In this document: positions 27,933 through 36,288 of the stretch, in pieces
Numbering within the stretch: position 1 is the stretch's first letter
How the letters are laid out: each line of letters opens with the position of its first letter
NCBI RefSeq assembly: GCF_026626635.1
Contig: NZ_JAPNKA010000001.1
Coordinates: forward strand, 10,896,501-10,960,500
Reading direction: 5' to 3'
DNA from: Archangium lansingense
GTDB taxonomy: Bacteria; Myxococcota; Myxococcia; Myxococcales; Myxococcaceae
Length of the DNA stretch: 64,000 bases
The notes under the pieces: model-generated
The model's input: only the letters and a program-made list of their open reading frames with translations
What the model was told of the DNA's origin: nothing
Databases searched by the model: none
Program-made: the position numbers and the translations under genes

Positions 27933-30122
27933 TCACACCTTGAAGCGCCGGATCTCGGCGCGGAGCACCTCGGACTGACGCTGGAGGCTGTCGATGGCCT
28001 CCTCCAGCCCCTTCACCGAGCGCGTCTGGTGCTCGGACACGCCCTTGATGGCCTCCACCGCCTTGAGCACCTGCTCGCTGCCCTTGGTCTGCTCCTTCTG
28101 GGCGCGGTTGAGGTGCGTCACCATCTCGTTGATGTTCTCGATGGAGCGGGTGATCTGCTTGCTGCCGTGCGCCTGCTCCTGGCTGCTGCGCTGCACGTGA
28201 GCGGTGATGGCCTTCATCCGCTCGGCGCTGTTCATGATCTGCTCGCCGCCCTTGGCCTGCTCGTTGGAGGCCTTGGAGATCATCTGCACCGTCTCGGAGA
28301 TGCGGTGGATGGCCTGCGTCACCTGCTTGCTGCCCTTGGCCTGCTCCACCGTGGCCCGGGCAATGGCCTTCACCATCTGCGTGGACTTCTGCGCGCTGTC
28401 GTTGATTTTGCGCAGGGTGCCCTCGGCCTCGCGGCCCAACTGCACACCCTCCTCCACGTTGCGCACGCCCTGGTTCATCACCTGCACCGCGTTGCGGCTC
28501 TCATCCTGCACGCGGCTGATGAGGTCGGCGATCTCCTTGGTGGACGCGCCGGTGCGCTCGGCCAGGTCCTTGATCTCATCGGCCACCACCGCGAAGCCCT
28601 TGCCGTGCTCGCCCGACTGCGCGGCGATGATGGCGGCGTTGAGCGCCAGCAGGTTGGTCTGCTCGGCCACGTCGTCGATGACGTTGAGGATGTTGCCAAT
28701 CTCGGAGATGCGCCGGCCCAGGCTGTCGATGACGGCCGAAGTACCGAGGCTGGACTCCTTGATGCGGTCCATGCCCTGCATCGTCTTGCGCAGGGCGTCC
28801 ACGCCCGTCTTGGCGTCCTCGGACACCTGCTCGGACAGGCGCGCCGTCTCGTTGGCGTTGGCCTCTACCTGGCCGATGGAGCTGTCCATCTGACTGATGG
28901 AGGAGGACGTCTCCTGGGTGGAGTCGCGCAGCTCGTCGATGTTCTTGGCGACCTCCTTGATGGAGAAGGTCATCTCCTCGATGGCGCTGGTGGTCTCCTC
29001 CACGCTGGCGGCCATGGCCTGGACGTTCTCGGCCACCTCGTCGTTGGTGGCGGCCATCTCCATGATGGAGGAGCTGCTCTCCTCGGCGCTCTGGTAGAGC
29101 ACCTCCACGTTCTCCGCGATGCCGCGCAAGCTGGCCAGCATCTGCTCCATGGACGAGGACGTCTCCTCCACGCGTCCCTGGATGGTGGAGGCACCCGAGG
29201 ACACCGTGGTGCCGGCGCGAGAGAGCTGCTCGATGACGCCGGAGACCACCTCGGACACGCCGCGCACCTGGCCGAGCGTCTTGCGCAACGACTGGCCGAT
29301 GCCGTCGAGCGCCTCGGCCAGTTGGCCCAGCTCGCCGCTCCCGATGCCGTCCACCGTTACCCGGCTGGTGAGGTCGCCCTCGGCCATCTTGCGAGCCACC
29401 GCCATCATGCGGTCCAGCGGGCGGAGGATGAGCTTGTGCGTGACGACGTAGATGAGGCCCACCACCAAGGACAGGCCGATGACGAAGGCCGCCAACAGCA
29501 GAAAGAAGAGCTCACTGAGGATGTCGCGCAGGGGCGCGAAGTCCACCACCACGATGAGCCGACACTCCCCGGTCCCACATTGCGGCCCCTGCGCGGACTC
29601 GGACAGGAGCCGGTCCCCGTTGGGCAGCGTGAACTCCGACGAGGGCCCCAACCGGGAGAGCTGGCCGAGCCACTCGGTGAGCCGCTCGGGCTGTTCGCCG
29701 CCCTCCAGGAGGATGCTCCCATTGCTGGCGACGATGGCAGCGTACTTGAAGTCCTTGTCCGCCTCTGCCAACCCGCCGATGGCCCGCATGGCGAGCGTGT
29801 CCGCATCCGGCCGGGTGAGGATGCTGGCGAGCTCCCGAGCCTTGGCATGGCCATGCTCCAGGAGCCTGGACTCGAGGTAGCTCGAGACCATCCAGGAGAT
29901 GGAGATGTGAAGGGCCCCGAGGATGATGACCAGGGCGAAGGTGAAGATACCGAAGAGGGCGACCCGGAGGCCGGGCTTTTTCAGGCGTCGGAGCAAGGCC
30001 TCGCGACTGTAGGAAGGTTGGGCCTCGAAGGGCAAGAAACCGGCGGTCCCTCCTGGGGCGAGGAGTGCCAATCCCCCGCTCGGGGAGAGAGAGAGCAGGC
30101 GCCCAGAGTGCGTCCGCGCCAT
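27933..30122 (-). CDS. methyl-accepting chemotaxis protein
   Basis: With ATG 30122 the product is 729 residues; a longer frame to 30371 overlaps the divergent HDAC-like gene and looks spurious. Two membrane helices flank a short periplasmic domain of about 130 residues containing a Cys pair (QCGTGECR). HAMP follows (LILRPLDRMMAVARKMAEGDL), then a very long coiled-coil signalling region with the hairpin tip EQTNLLALNAAI-IAAQSGEHGKGFAVVADEI. The extended C-terminal repeats (EQAKGSKQ..., EQTKGSEQ...) are longer than in enteric receptors. No che genes adjoin it. Confidence 0.9.
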   Translation of the reverse strand: MARTHSGRLLSLSPSGGLALLAPGGTAGFLPFEAQPSYSREALLRRLKKPGLRVALFGIFTFALVIILGALHISISWMVSSYLESRLLEHGHAKARELASILTRPDADTLAMRAIGGLAEADKDFKYAAIVASNGSILLEGGEQPERLTEWLGQLSRLGPSSEFTLPNGDRLLSESAQGPQCGTGECRLIVVVDFAPLRDILSELFFLLLAAFVIGLSLVVGLIYVVTHKLILRPLDRMMAVARKMAEGDLTSRVTVDGIGSGELGQLAEALDGIGQSLRKTLGQVRGVSEVVSGVIEQLSRAGTTVSSGASTIQGRVEETSSSMEQMLASLRGIAENVEVLYQSAEESSSSIMEMAATNDEVAENVQAMAASVEETTSAIEEMTFSIKEVAKNIDELRDSTQETSSSISQMDSSIGQVEANANETARLSEQVSEDAKTGVDALRKTMQGMDRIKESSLGTSAVIDSLGRRISEIGNILNVIDDVAEQTNLLALNAAIIAAQSGEHGKGFAVVADEIKDLAERTGASTKEIADLISRVQDESRNAVQVMNQGVRNVEEGVQLGREAEGTLRKINDSAQKSTQMVKAIARATVEQAKGSKQVTQAIHRISETVQMISKASNEQAKGGEQIMNSAERMKAITAHVQRSSQEQAHGSKQITRSIENINEMVTHLNRAQKEQTKGSEQVLKAVEAIKGVSEHQTRSVKGLEEAIDSLQRQSEVLRAEIRRFKV

Positions 30123-30146
30123 ACTGGATGGGTGGGAGCCCGTGCC

Positions 30147-31178
30147 ATGACCCAGACGTTGCTGCTGACCGATCCCCTCTTCCTCCGGCACGACCCGGGC
30201 CCCGAGCACCCCGAGTGCCCCGAGCGGCTGTCCAGCATCCTGGACCTGCTCAACATGGAGCCCATCTCGGGGGCCGAGCGGCGGGCCCCTCGCCCGGCCA
30301 CCGAGGAGGAGCTCGCCGCGGTGCACACCCAGCGGCTGCGTGACTACCTGCGGGGGCTGCGAGGCCGACACGAGGTCATCGACCCGGACACCTTGACCTC
30401 ACCGGACACGTATGACGCGGCGGTGCTGGCGGCGGGGGCTTCGGTGCAGGCAGTGGAGGAGGTGCTGGCGGGGCGGGCACACAACGCCTTCGCACTGGTG
30501 CGGCCACCAGGGCACCACGCCGAGCCGGACCGGGCCATGGGCTTCTGCCTCTTCAACAACGTGGCCATCGCCGCGGAGGCCGCGCGCCGTCAGGGCGCCG
30601 AGCGAGTGCTCATCTTCGACTGGGATGTGCACCATGGCAACGGCACGCAGGCGGCCTTCTGGCAGCGGCGCGACGTGCTGTACATGTCGGTGCACCAGTA
30701 TCCCTACTACCCGGACACGGGCGCGCCCTTCGAAGTGGGCGAGGGCCCGGGCGCTGGCTACACCCTCAACTGCGGGCTTCCGGGGGGTGCAACGGACGCG
30801 GACTACGGGGCGCTCTACCAAGACCTCTTTCTGCCGGTGGCGCAGGCCTACAAGCCGGACCTGGTGCTGGTATCCGCGGGCTTCGACGCGCACCGGGATG
30901 ACCCGCTCGCGGACATGATGCTCACCGAGCGCGGCTTCGCGGCCATGTGCACGGCGCTGAGGGACGTGGCGGAGAGCGCCTGCAAGGGGCGGCTGGTGCT
31001 GATGCTTGAGGGAGGTTATTCGCTGGAGGGCCTCTCGCAATCGGTGCACGCCTGTGTGGAGGTGATGGCCGGAGAGACAAAGGACAGCTTCCCGAAGGGG
31101 GTCTCGAGGGAAGCGGCGGCGGCGCTCCAGCGCAGCCGTGAGGCGCTCAAACCCTACTGGTCCGTACTGGGCCGGTGA
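30147..31178 (+). CDS. histone deacetylase-like amidohydrolase
   Basis: The 343-residue product has all zinc-hydrolase motifs of the HDAC/AcuC/acetylpolyamine amidohydrolase family: RPPGHHAEPDRAMGFCLFNN (His123/His124), DWDVHHGNGTQ (Asp160 and His162 as metal ligands), SAGFDAHRDDPL (Asp247) and EGGYSLEGL. Substrates could be acetylated proteins, polyamines or small molecules. It is divergent from the chemoreceptor, with only 24 bp between start codons. Confidence 0.93.
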   Translation: MTQTLLLTDPLFLRHDPGPEHPECPERLSSILDLLNMEPISGAERRAPRPATEEELAAVHTQRLRDYLRGLRGRHEVIDPDTLTSPDTYDAAVLAAGASVQAVEEVLAGRAHNAFALVRPPGHHAEPDRAMGFCLFNNVAIAAEAARRQGAERVLIFDWDVHHGNGTQAAFWQRRDVLYMSVHQYPYYPDTGAPFEVGEGPGAGYTLNCGLPGGATDADYGALYQDLFLPVAQAYKPDLVLVSAGFDAHRDDPLADMMLTERGFAAMCTALRDVAESACKGRLVLMLEGGYSLEGLSQSVHACVEVMAGETKDSFPKGVSREAAAALQRSREALKPYWSVLGR

Positions 31179-31229
31179 GGCGCGCCGGAGTGGAGACCTG
31201 GATGACGTTCACAGGTGCTGGGGTGAGAC

Positions 31230-31772
31230 GTGGATCGTGAAGCCGTGGAGAAGTTGCAGCGTGCGGGCCTGAAGGTGGAGCAGCCGGAGATGCTGCGCGT
31301 GGCCATCCAGCGCGACGAGAACAAGAAGGTGATGAAGTTGCTCGGGGAGGTGCCAGTGATGGGCAACGAGGGGTTGATCCTCGTGCAGCTCAAGCCCATC
31401 TCGCAGCTCTGGACGGGCTCGGCGGTGCCGCCGGACCTGTCGAAGACGCCCCCGCCGCAGTACCAGCCCTTCTTCCTGCTGCTGGAGTCGACGGCCGCCA
31501 ACTACTGCGCAGCACAGGGCAGGCCCGAGACGGATGACGAGTTCGAGCGACTGTTCCGCCAGCTGCGCCGCAGGCCGGACGGGACGGATGTGCACCCGCT
31601 CTTCTCGTACCTGCAGGGCGCGGCACGCCTGTACATGTCCCTGCGGGACGTGAGCCAGGCCGAGTTCGAGGCGGTGGTCAGCCGGCTGAGCCAGTCGGCG
31701 AAGTGGCACTCCACGCACACAGGCAGCAGCAACTACCACCGCGAGGTGCTGCAGGGGGTATTCGGAGCATGA
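31230..31772 (+). CDS. hypothetical protein co-transcribed with a GST
   Basis: The 180-residue product starts at GTG 31230 behind GGGGTGAGA. It is soluble with no signal and no recognised motif; it is helical in the second half (ETDDEFERLFRQLRRR; SLRDVSQAEFEAVVSRL). Its stop overlaps the GST start (ATGA), so the two are translationally coupled. It is probably restricted to myxobacteria. No function is assigned. Confidence 0.7.
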   Translation: MDREAVEKLQRAGLKVEQPEMLRVAIQRDENKKVMKLLGEVPVMGNEGLILVQLKPISQLWTGSAVPPDLSKTPPPQYQPFFLLLESTAANYCAAQGRPETDDEFERLFRQLRRRPDGTDVHPLFSYLQGAARLYMSLRDVSQAEFEAVVSRLSQSAKWHSTHTGSSNYHREVLQGVFGA

Positions 31773-32446
31773 TTGACCTGTACACGTGGGCGACGCCCAA
31801 TGGGCACAAGGTGTCCGTGACGCTGGAGGAGCTGGGGCTGGCGTACACGGTGAAGCCGGTGGACATCGGCAAGGGCGAGCAGAAGCAACCGGGGTTCTTG
31901 AAGATCAACCCCAACGGGCGCATCCCGGCCATCGTGGACCGCGAGGAGGGAGACTTCGCGGTGTTCGAGTCGGGAGCCATCATGCTCTACCTGGCGGAGA
32001 AGACGGGGAAGCTGCTGCCGTCGGACCGCAAGGGCCGCTCGCGGGTGACACAGTGGCTGATGTTTCAGATGGGCGGAGTGGGACCCATGCAGGGACAGGC
32101 CAACGTCTTCTTCCGCTACTTCCCGGAGAAGATTCCCGCGGCCATCGCGCGCTACCAGAACGAGACCCGGCGGCTCTACACGGTGCTCGACACGCGGCTG
32201 GGGGAGAGCGAGTACCTGGCGGGCGAGTACAGCATCGCCGACATCGCGAACTGGGCCTGGGTGCGCGTGCATGACTGGGCGGGCGTGTCCCTCGACGGGC
32301 TGCCGAACCTGCAACGCTGGCTGGCGGCCATCGAGCAGCGGCCCGCGGCCCAGAAGGGACTGACGGTGCCGCACGTGGTGAAGCTCGACACGTCCGCCGG
32401 CCAGGACCAGGCCATCAAGGCGGCGCAGAGCATCGTGCAGAAGTAG
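31769..32446 (+). CDS. glutathione S-transferase
   Basis: The 225-residue product has a thioredoxin-fold N-terminus (YTWATPNGHKVSVTLEELGL), NPNGRIPAIVD with the cis-Pro, FESGAIMLYLAEKTG (glutathione gamma-glutamyl contact), and an all-helical C-terminal domain with YSIADIANWAW. The TPNGHK opening is typical of Ure2p-like/nu-class bacterial GSTs. The ATG at 31769 overlaps the upstream stop by 4 bp. Confidence 0.92.
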   Translation: MIDLYTWATPNGHKVSVTLEELGLAYTVKPVDIGKGEQKQPGFLKINPNGRIPAIVDREEGDFAVFESGAIMLYLAEKTGKLLPSDRKGRSRVTQWLMFQMGGVGPMQGQANVFFRYFPEKIPAAIARYQNETRRLYTVLDTRLGESEYLAGEYSIADIANWAWVRVHDWAGVSLDGLPNLQRWLAAIEQRPAAQKGLTVPHVVKLDTSAGQDQAIKAAQSIVQK

Positions 32447-32534
32447 AGGCGGGAGGGCTCGGCCAGCATCCGTAGGAGACGCGCCATCGTGGTGGTGATG
32501 GAGCGGGCTGACACGCGGGAATAAGCTGGGCCCC

Positions 32535-33314
32535 ATGCGCCGCTTGATTCTCAGGAAGGGCCTCCCACTCCTCGTCCTGTTGGTGACCGCTTGCGCGGCT
32601 TCATCCCCCATCGTGCGGGAGGACGAGGTCCCCGAGACCGTGTCGTCCTCCTGGGAGGAAGCTCGCGCGGACCCGACCTGCGTGGTGCCACTGTGTGACG
32701 GGGAACGCTGCGCCATCTGGCGTTGCCAGGACATAGTGGAAGAGGAGGAAGAAGAGGCCCATCCCATCGTCCTGGCGAGGGGAAGCCTCCCGGTGGCCCG
32801 CCCTCCCATGGTGTTTCCTGGGACGGGGCTACGTCCTCCAACGGATTCCAACGTCGCGACGGAGCTGCGCTCTCCGCTGGCGGACACGCCCAATCGCTGG
32901 TGGGGACACCCCGTGGCGGCGCCCACCTATGCGGATCCCGTCTTCGAAATCCCCTGACACAACTGGAAGACGCGCGACCGGTTCGTGCCCAGGCAACTGC
33001 GCCACTGGATGTGCAACATTCCCCCGAAGGAGCCCTACGAGAAGCACCACATCTTTCCTCAACAAAAAACCCTTGCGACATGGGTCAAACGCCGGAACAT
33101 CGACATCCACGCCTTCACCGTCCGTCTGCCCAGGAGCTTCCACCAATGGCTGCACAGTGGCGGGCCAGAAGGAGGGCAATGGAATGAGGCCTGGCGGCAG
33201 TTCATGGCCAAGAACAACAGAACCGCCAAAGCCGAGGACATCTGGCGGTTCGCGGGCGAGCTCATGATGCGATTTGGCGTGAATGGTCCGCTCATTCCCT
33301 ACTATTGCAACTGA
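32535..33314 (+). pseudogene. sitA: SitA-family (TIGR02269/DUF2380-like) lipoprotein toxin interrupted by an in-frame TGA
   Basis: The N-terminal part (140 residues) has a lipoprotein signal (Cys20 in LVTACAASS), an acidic linker and ends ADPVFEIP at TGA 32955-32957. The same frame continues without break for 118 codons (32958-33311), HNWKTRDRFVPRQLRHW then KEPYEKHHIFPQQKT and HQWLHSGGPEGGQW, ending at 33314. This is the toxin end of SitA-like lipoproteins, with an HH-containing nuclease-like motif. One nonsense codon thus splits an otherwise intact gene of about 259 codons. ATG 32985 could start the distal part but without a ribosome site or secretion signal. An immunity gene follows. Confidence 0.75.
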
Positions 33315-33336
33315 CCAGGGAACCGAGACCAAGCAC

Positions 33337-34059
33337 ATGGACTATTTCATCATTCAGGAAGACAGGTCCGCAGGTTACACGGGCTTTGTTGACGCCTCGC
33401 CTCGATGGGGGCTGCCGGGCGTCTACTGCCCCTTGTGTCAGGACACCTGGAGCGGGGGCGCCAACGTTTACCCTTCGGTTGATTTGACGCCAATTGCCGC
33501 TCTGGCCGACTTCGAGACTCCCCGGGCCGAACCCATTGAGGAATATGAGCGGCTGTGCGAGCTGGTACGGCCCCTGCTGCCTCCGGGTGCGCAGTTGGAG
33601 CCAGGAGCGGGATTCGGCCCGCTCGAGGGCAAGGCCCAGGGCCGTTTCGGGCAACTGTTCACGGACTTCTCCGGGCTGCTGCTGATTCAGCGCGAGGCCC
33701 TGAACAAACTCCAGACCGAGGGGCTCAGAGGACTCAAGGGCTGCCCAACCGCCCTGCGCTTCCGCCAACGCCACTCACCCGAATTGCTCGAGCTGGAGCT
33801 CCTGCCCGTGGGCCGCCTGCACCCCGACTGCCTTCCCCCCAACCCTCAACCTCCCTGTCCCCGCTGTGGCCGCCTGATGCACCCCCTCCCGGATGTCCTG
33901 ATACTGGACGCCTCCACCCTTCCCAACCACCTCGACCTGTTCCGGTTGGAGGACTACTGCAACGTCAACGTCTGCACCGGGCGTTTCGTGGAGGCGTGCC
34001 AGCGCCTGGGGTTGGATGGCGTTGTCTTCCAACCCCTGCGCGTCAACGCCGGTCCATGA
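33337..34059 (+). CDS. sitI: SitI-family double-CXXC immunity protein
   Basis: The 240-residue product starts at ATG 33337 (MDYFIIQED), 22 bp after the sitA stop. The two CXXC sites that define the family are CPLC (31-34) and CPRCG (174-178). It is soluble, as expected for a cytoplasmic protein that blocks the cognate SitA toxin. It is intact although the upstream sitA is interrupted. The last 17 bp overlap the convergent Bax-inhibitor-1 gene. Confidence 0.85.
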   Translation: MDYFIIQEDRSAGYTGFVDASPRWGLPGVYCPLCQDTWSGGANVYPSVDLTPIAALADFETPRAEPIEEYERLCELVRPLLPPGAQLEPGAGFGPLEGKAQGRFGQLFTDFSGLLLIQREALNKLQTEGLRGLKGCPTALRFRQRHSPELLELELLPVGRLHPDCLPPNPQPPCPRCGRLMHPLPDVLILDASTLPNHLDLFRLEDYCNVNVCTGRFVEACQRLGLDGVVFQPLRVNAGP

Positions 34060-34750
34060 AGATGCGCAGGATGTACCAGAACAAGAGGGCCACGGACGAG
34101 AACAGGGCCAGCGCCGCCGCGACGTGTGAGCCCACCGGGTAGTGATGGAGGACGTTGGACGTGTAGTAGAGGATGTACCCCGCCGCGACCACGACCATCA
34201 CGGCCGCGAAGAGCGTCCCCAGGGTGAAGCCGAAGATCAGCGAGACGACGATCAGCCCCAGTGCCGCGAACCCGGCGATCATCAACGCGGGACGGAGCCA
34301 CGAGAAATCGCGCTTGGTGAGGAAGACCGTCCCCGTCAGCCCCACGAACACGAGCCCGGTGAGCACTCCCGCCTTGGCGATGATGTTCGGGTCCTTGGAG
34401 AAGTAGGCCGCTACGTAGAGGAGCGGGAGCATGATGATGGCTTCCGCCACCACATAGAGGCCGAGCCCGAGGTACTGCATGGCGGGAGACGTCGCGGAGC
34501 GAGCCCACCGGTCAGCGACCCATCCCACGAGCATGAAGGCGCCCAGGACGATGAGCCAGCTCATGCGCCCACCGAGCATCGTCTGCACGAGCGGCTGCGC
34601 CAGCGGTGAGTTGAGCAGCGCCGCCTCCACCGCGATGAAGGCCAGCACCGCGCCCCCGAGATGGAGATACGTCTTCCGGATGAAGGTCGCCCTCTCGGAG
34701 GCCGGAGCCTCGGCGGCAATCATCCCCCCTACAGCAGAATTCCAAGCCAT
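34043..34750 (-). CDS. Bax inhibitor-1/YccA-family membrane protein
   Basis: The 235-residue product has seven hydrophobic segments and family motifs in the N-terminal half (RATFIRKTYLHLGGAVLAF) and the region around TGLVFVGLTGTVFLTKRDFSW. The C-terminal helix carries YILYYTSNVLHHY, close to the conserved pore-region Asp/Tyr site of bacterial members. In E. coli YccA inhibits FtsH; the role here is inferred. ATG 34750 is preceded by GGGGGA-type sequence. Confidence 0.88.
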   Translation of the reverse strand: MAWNSAVGGMIAAEAPASERATFIRKTYLHLGGAVLAFIAVEAALLNSPLAQPLVQTMLGGRMSWLIVLGAFMLVGWVADRWARSATSPAMQYLGLGLYVVAEAIIMLPLLYVAAYFSKDPNIIAKAGVLTGLVFVGLTGTVFLTKRDFSWLRPALMIAGFAALGLIVVSLIFGFTLGTLFAAVMVVVAAGYILYYTSNVLHHYPVGSHVAAALALFSSVALLFWYILRIFMDRR

Positions 34751-34784
34751 CTCTCGTCCCCCTTCCGCTCATCGTCCAGCGGTG

Positions 34785-35339
34785 TCACACGTCGAAGTCA
34801 CCCAGGTCCCCGCCGACGTCATCCCCGAAGCCAGTGTCGTCGGCAGCCGCGTCCTCCACCTGGGCCGACTCCAGCCCGCCCTCCTCGCCCCAGCCCCCTT
34901 CGTCGAAGCCGCCCAGAAACTGGTGGGCAATCGCCGAGCCGATGACCGTCCCCGCGATGCTGCCCAACAGGCTCCCAGCGAACATGCCGCCGAGGCTGCT
35001 CCCTCCGAAGGAGCGCTCCAACGTCCCGGGCTGACGCAACTCCGCTCGCGTCGCCATCCGCGCCAGTGCTCGAGGATCCGGGTCATTCGAGGCGGCCGCC
35101 CTCCGTTCCGCCGGAGGCAGTTCCTGGCCCAACTCCCGGAGGACCTGCGCTCGTTGCTCGGGCGTGAGCTGCGCGAAGGCCTCCGCATGGGCCTGCTCGA
35201 TGGCTTCCGGCGGCGCCGTCCTCAACAGATACCGATAACGGGCCAGCGCCTGCTCATCGGCTGAGGGAACCGCTGGCCCTCCCCGGCTCGGCCTCGTGGT
35301 GGAGGAGCCCCCACCGAAGATGCGGTCTAGAAATCCCAT
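34785..35339 (-). CDS. hypothetical Gly-rich protein, possibly membrane-associated
   Basis: The 184-residue product starts at ATG 35339 with a strong site (GAGGAGGG). It opens MGFLDRIFGGGSS, has a helical central region (ADEQALARYRYLLRTAPPEAIEQAHAEAF cut by repeats), then a Gly/Ala-rich hydrophobic stretch (GGMFAGSLLGSIAGTVIGSAIA) and an acidic Gly/Asp tail. The glycine zipper-like segment suggests membrane insertion or oligomerisation. No family is assigned. Confidence 0.65.
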   Translation of the reverse strand: MGFLDRIFGGGSSTTRPSRGGPAVPSADEQALARYRYLLRTAPPEAIEQAHAEAFAQLTPEQRAQVLRELGQELPPAERRAAASNDPDPRALARMATRAELRQPGTLERSFGGSSLGGMFAGSLLGSIAGTVIGSAIAHQFLGGFDEGGWGEEGGLESAQVEDAAADDTGFGDDVGGDLGDFDV

Positions 35340-35526
35340 GTGAACCCTCCTCGTCGGACCCCTCTAGGAGCAGTCGCTACACGCTGGAGATGGGCTGGCC
35401 GCTTCGCTCGACAGCATGATCGCTCCCCTGCCAGCGCCCGCCCCTGGGGTGGCCCTCAAGGCGAGGGCCTGGAAGGCCGCCCGGTTCCATGGCAGGAAGT
35501 CGCCAGCACATCCGGAGGAAGCACAC

Positions 35527-36288
35527 ATGGCGGAGATGAGCTATCGCACGGCGCTGGTAACGGGCGCCTCGAGCGGTCTGGGACGCGGGCTGGCGCTCTG
35601 GTTCGCCCGGCGCGGCGTCAAGGTGTACGCCGCGGCCCGGCGCCGCGAGAACCTGGAGGCGCTCGCCAACGAGGCCCGCGCGGCCAGCGCTCACATCGAG
35701 CCGGTGGAGCTCGACGTCGCCGACGCGGACAACACCCTCGCCCGCATTCGTGAGCTGGACGCCGCCTGTGGCGGGTTGGATCTCATCATCGCCAACGCCG
35801 GCTTCGGCCAGGAGACGTCCGGCAAGCGCATCAATTGGGACACGGTGAAGAAGACCATCGACGTCAACGTCACCGGCGCCGCGGCCACCCTGTCCGCCGT
35901 GCTCCCGCAGATGGTGGAGCGCAAGCGGGGCCACGTGGTGGGCGTGGCCAGTCTCGCTGCCTTCCGCGGCCTGCCGCGCAACGCCGCCTACTCCGCCTCC
36001 AAGGCCTTCCTCCACATCTTCATGGAGAGCCTGCGAGTGGACCTCCGGGGCACCGGCGTCCAGGTCACCTGCATCTACCCCGGCTTCGTGAAGAGCGAGA
36101 TGACGGCGCAGAACAAGTTCAACATGCCCTTCCTCCTGGAGACGGAGGAGGCCGTGGAGCTGATGGGCAAGGCCATCCTGCGCGGGGAGGCCCAGTACGG
36201 CTTCCCCTGGCAGATGGCCGGCGTCATGGGCCTGGTGAAGCGGCTGCCGAACGCCCTCTTCGACGCCGCCATGCGCAAGGCGCGCTGA
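35527..36288 (+). CDS. short-chain dehydrogenase/reductase
   Basis: The 253-residue product starts at ATG 35527 after GGAGG. The NAD(P) motif TGASSGLGRG (12-21), NAG (90-92) and the Ser142-Tyr155-Lys159 triad (YSASKAF) are present. The RR cluster after the third strand favours NADPH. The stop codon abuts, with no gap, the stop of the convergent PBP1A gene. Substrate unknown. Confidence 0.9.
   Translation: MAEMSYRTALVTGASSGLGRGLALWFARRGVKVYAAARRRENLEALANEARAASAHIEPVELDVADADNTLARIRELDAACGGLDLIIANAGFGQETSGKRINWDTVKKTIDVNVTGAAATLSAVLPQMVERKRGHVVGVASLAAFRGLPRNAAYSASKAFLHIFMESLRVDLRGTGVQVTCIYPGFVKSEMTAQNKFNMPFLLETEEAVELMGKAILRGEAQYGFPWQMAGVMGLVKRLPNALFDAAMRKAR

Noticed and set aside
27891..30146. 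Upstream extension of the HDAC-like frame across the chemoreceptor
   Set aside because: Low-complexity Leu/His/Gly shadow; homology begins at ATG 30147.
32955..32957. Selenocysteine at the sitA TGA
   Set aside because: No obvious selenocysteine-type hairpin was recognised just downstream and the residue is not a Cys position in the family as I know it; a nonsense mutation is simpler.
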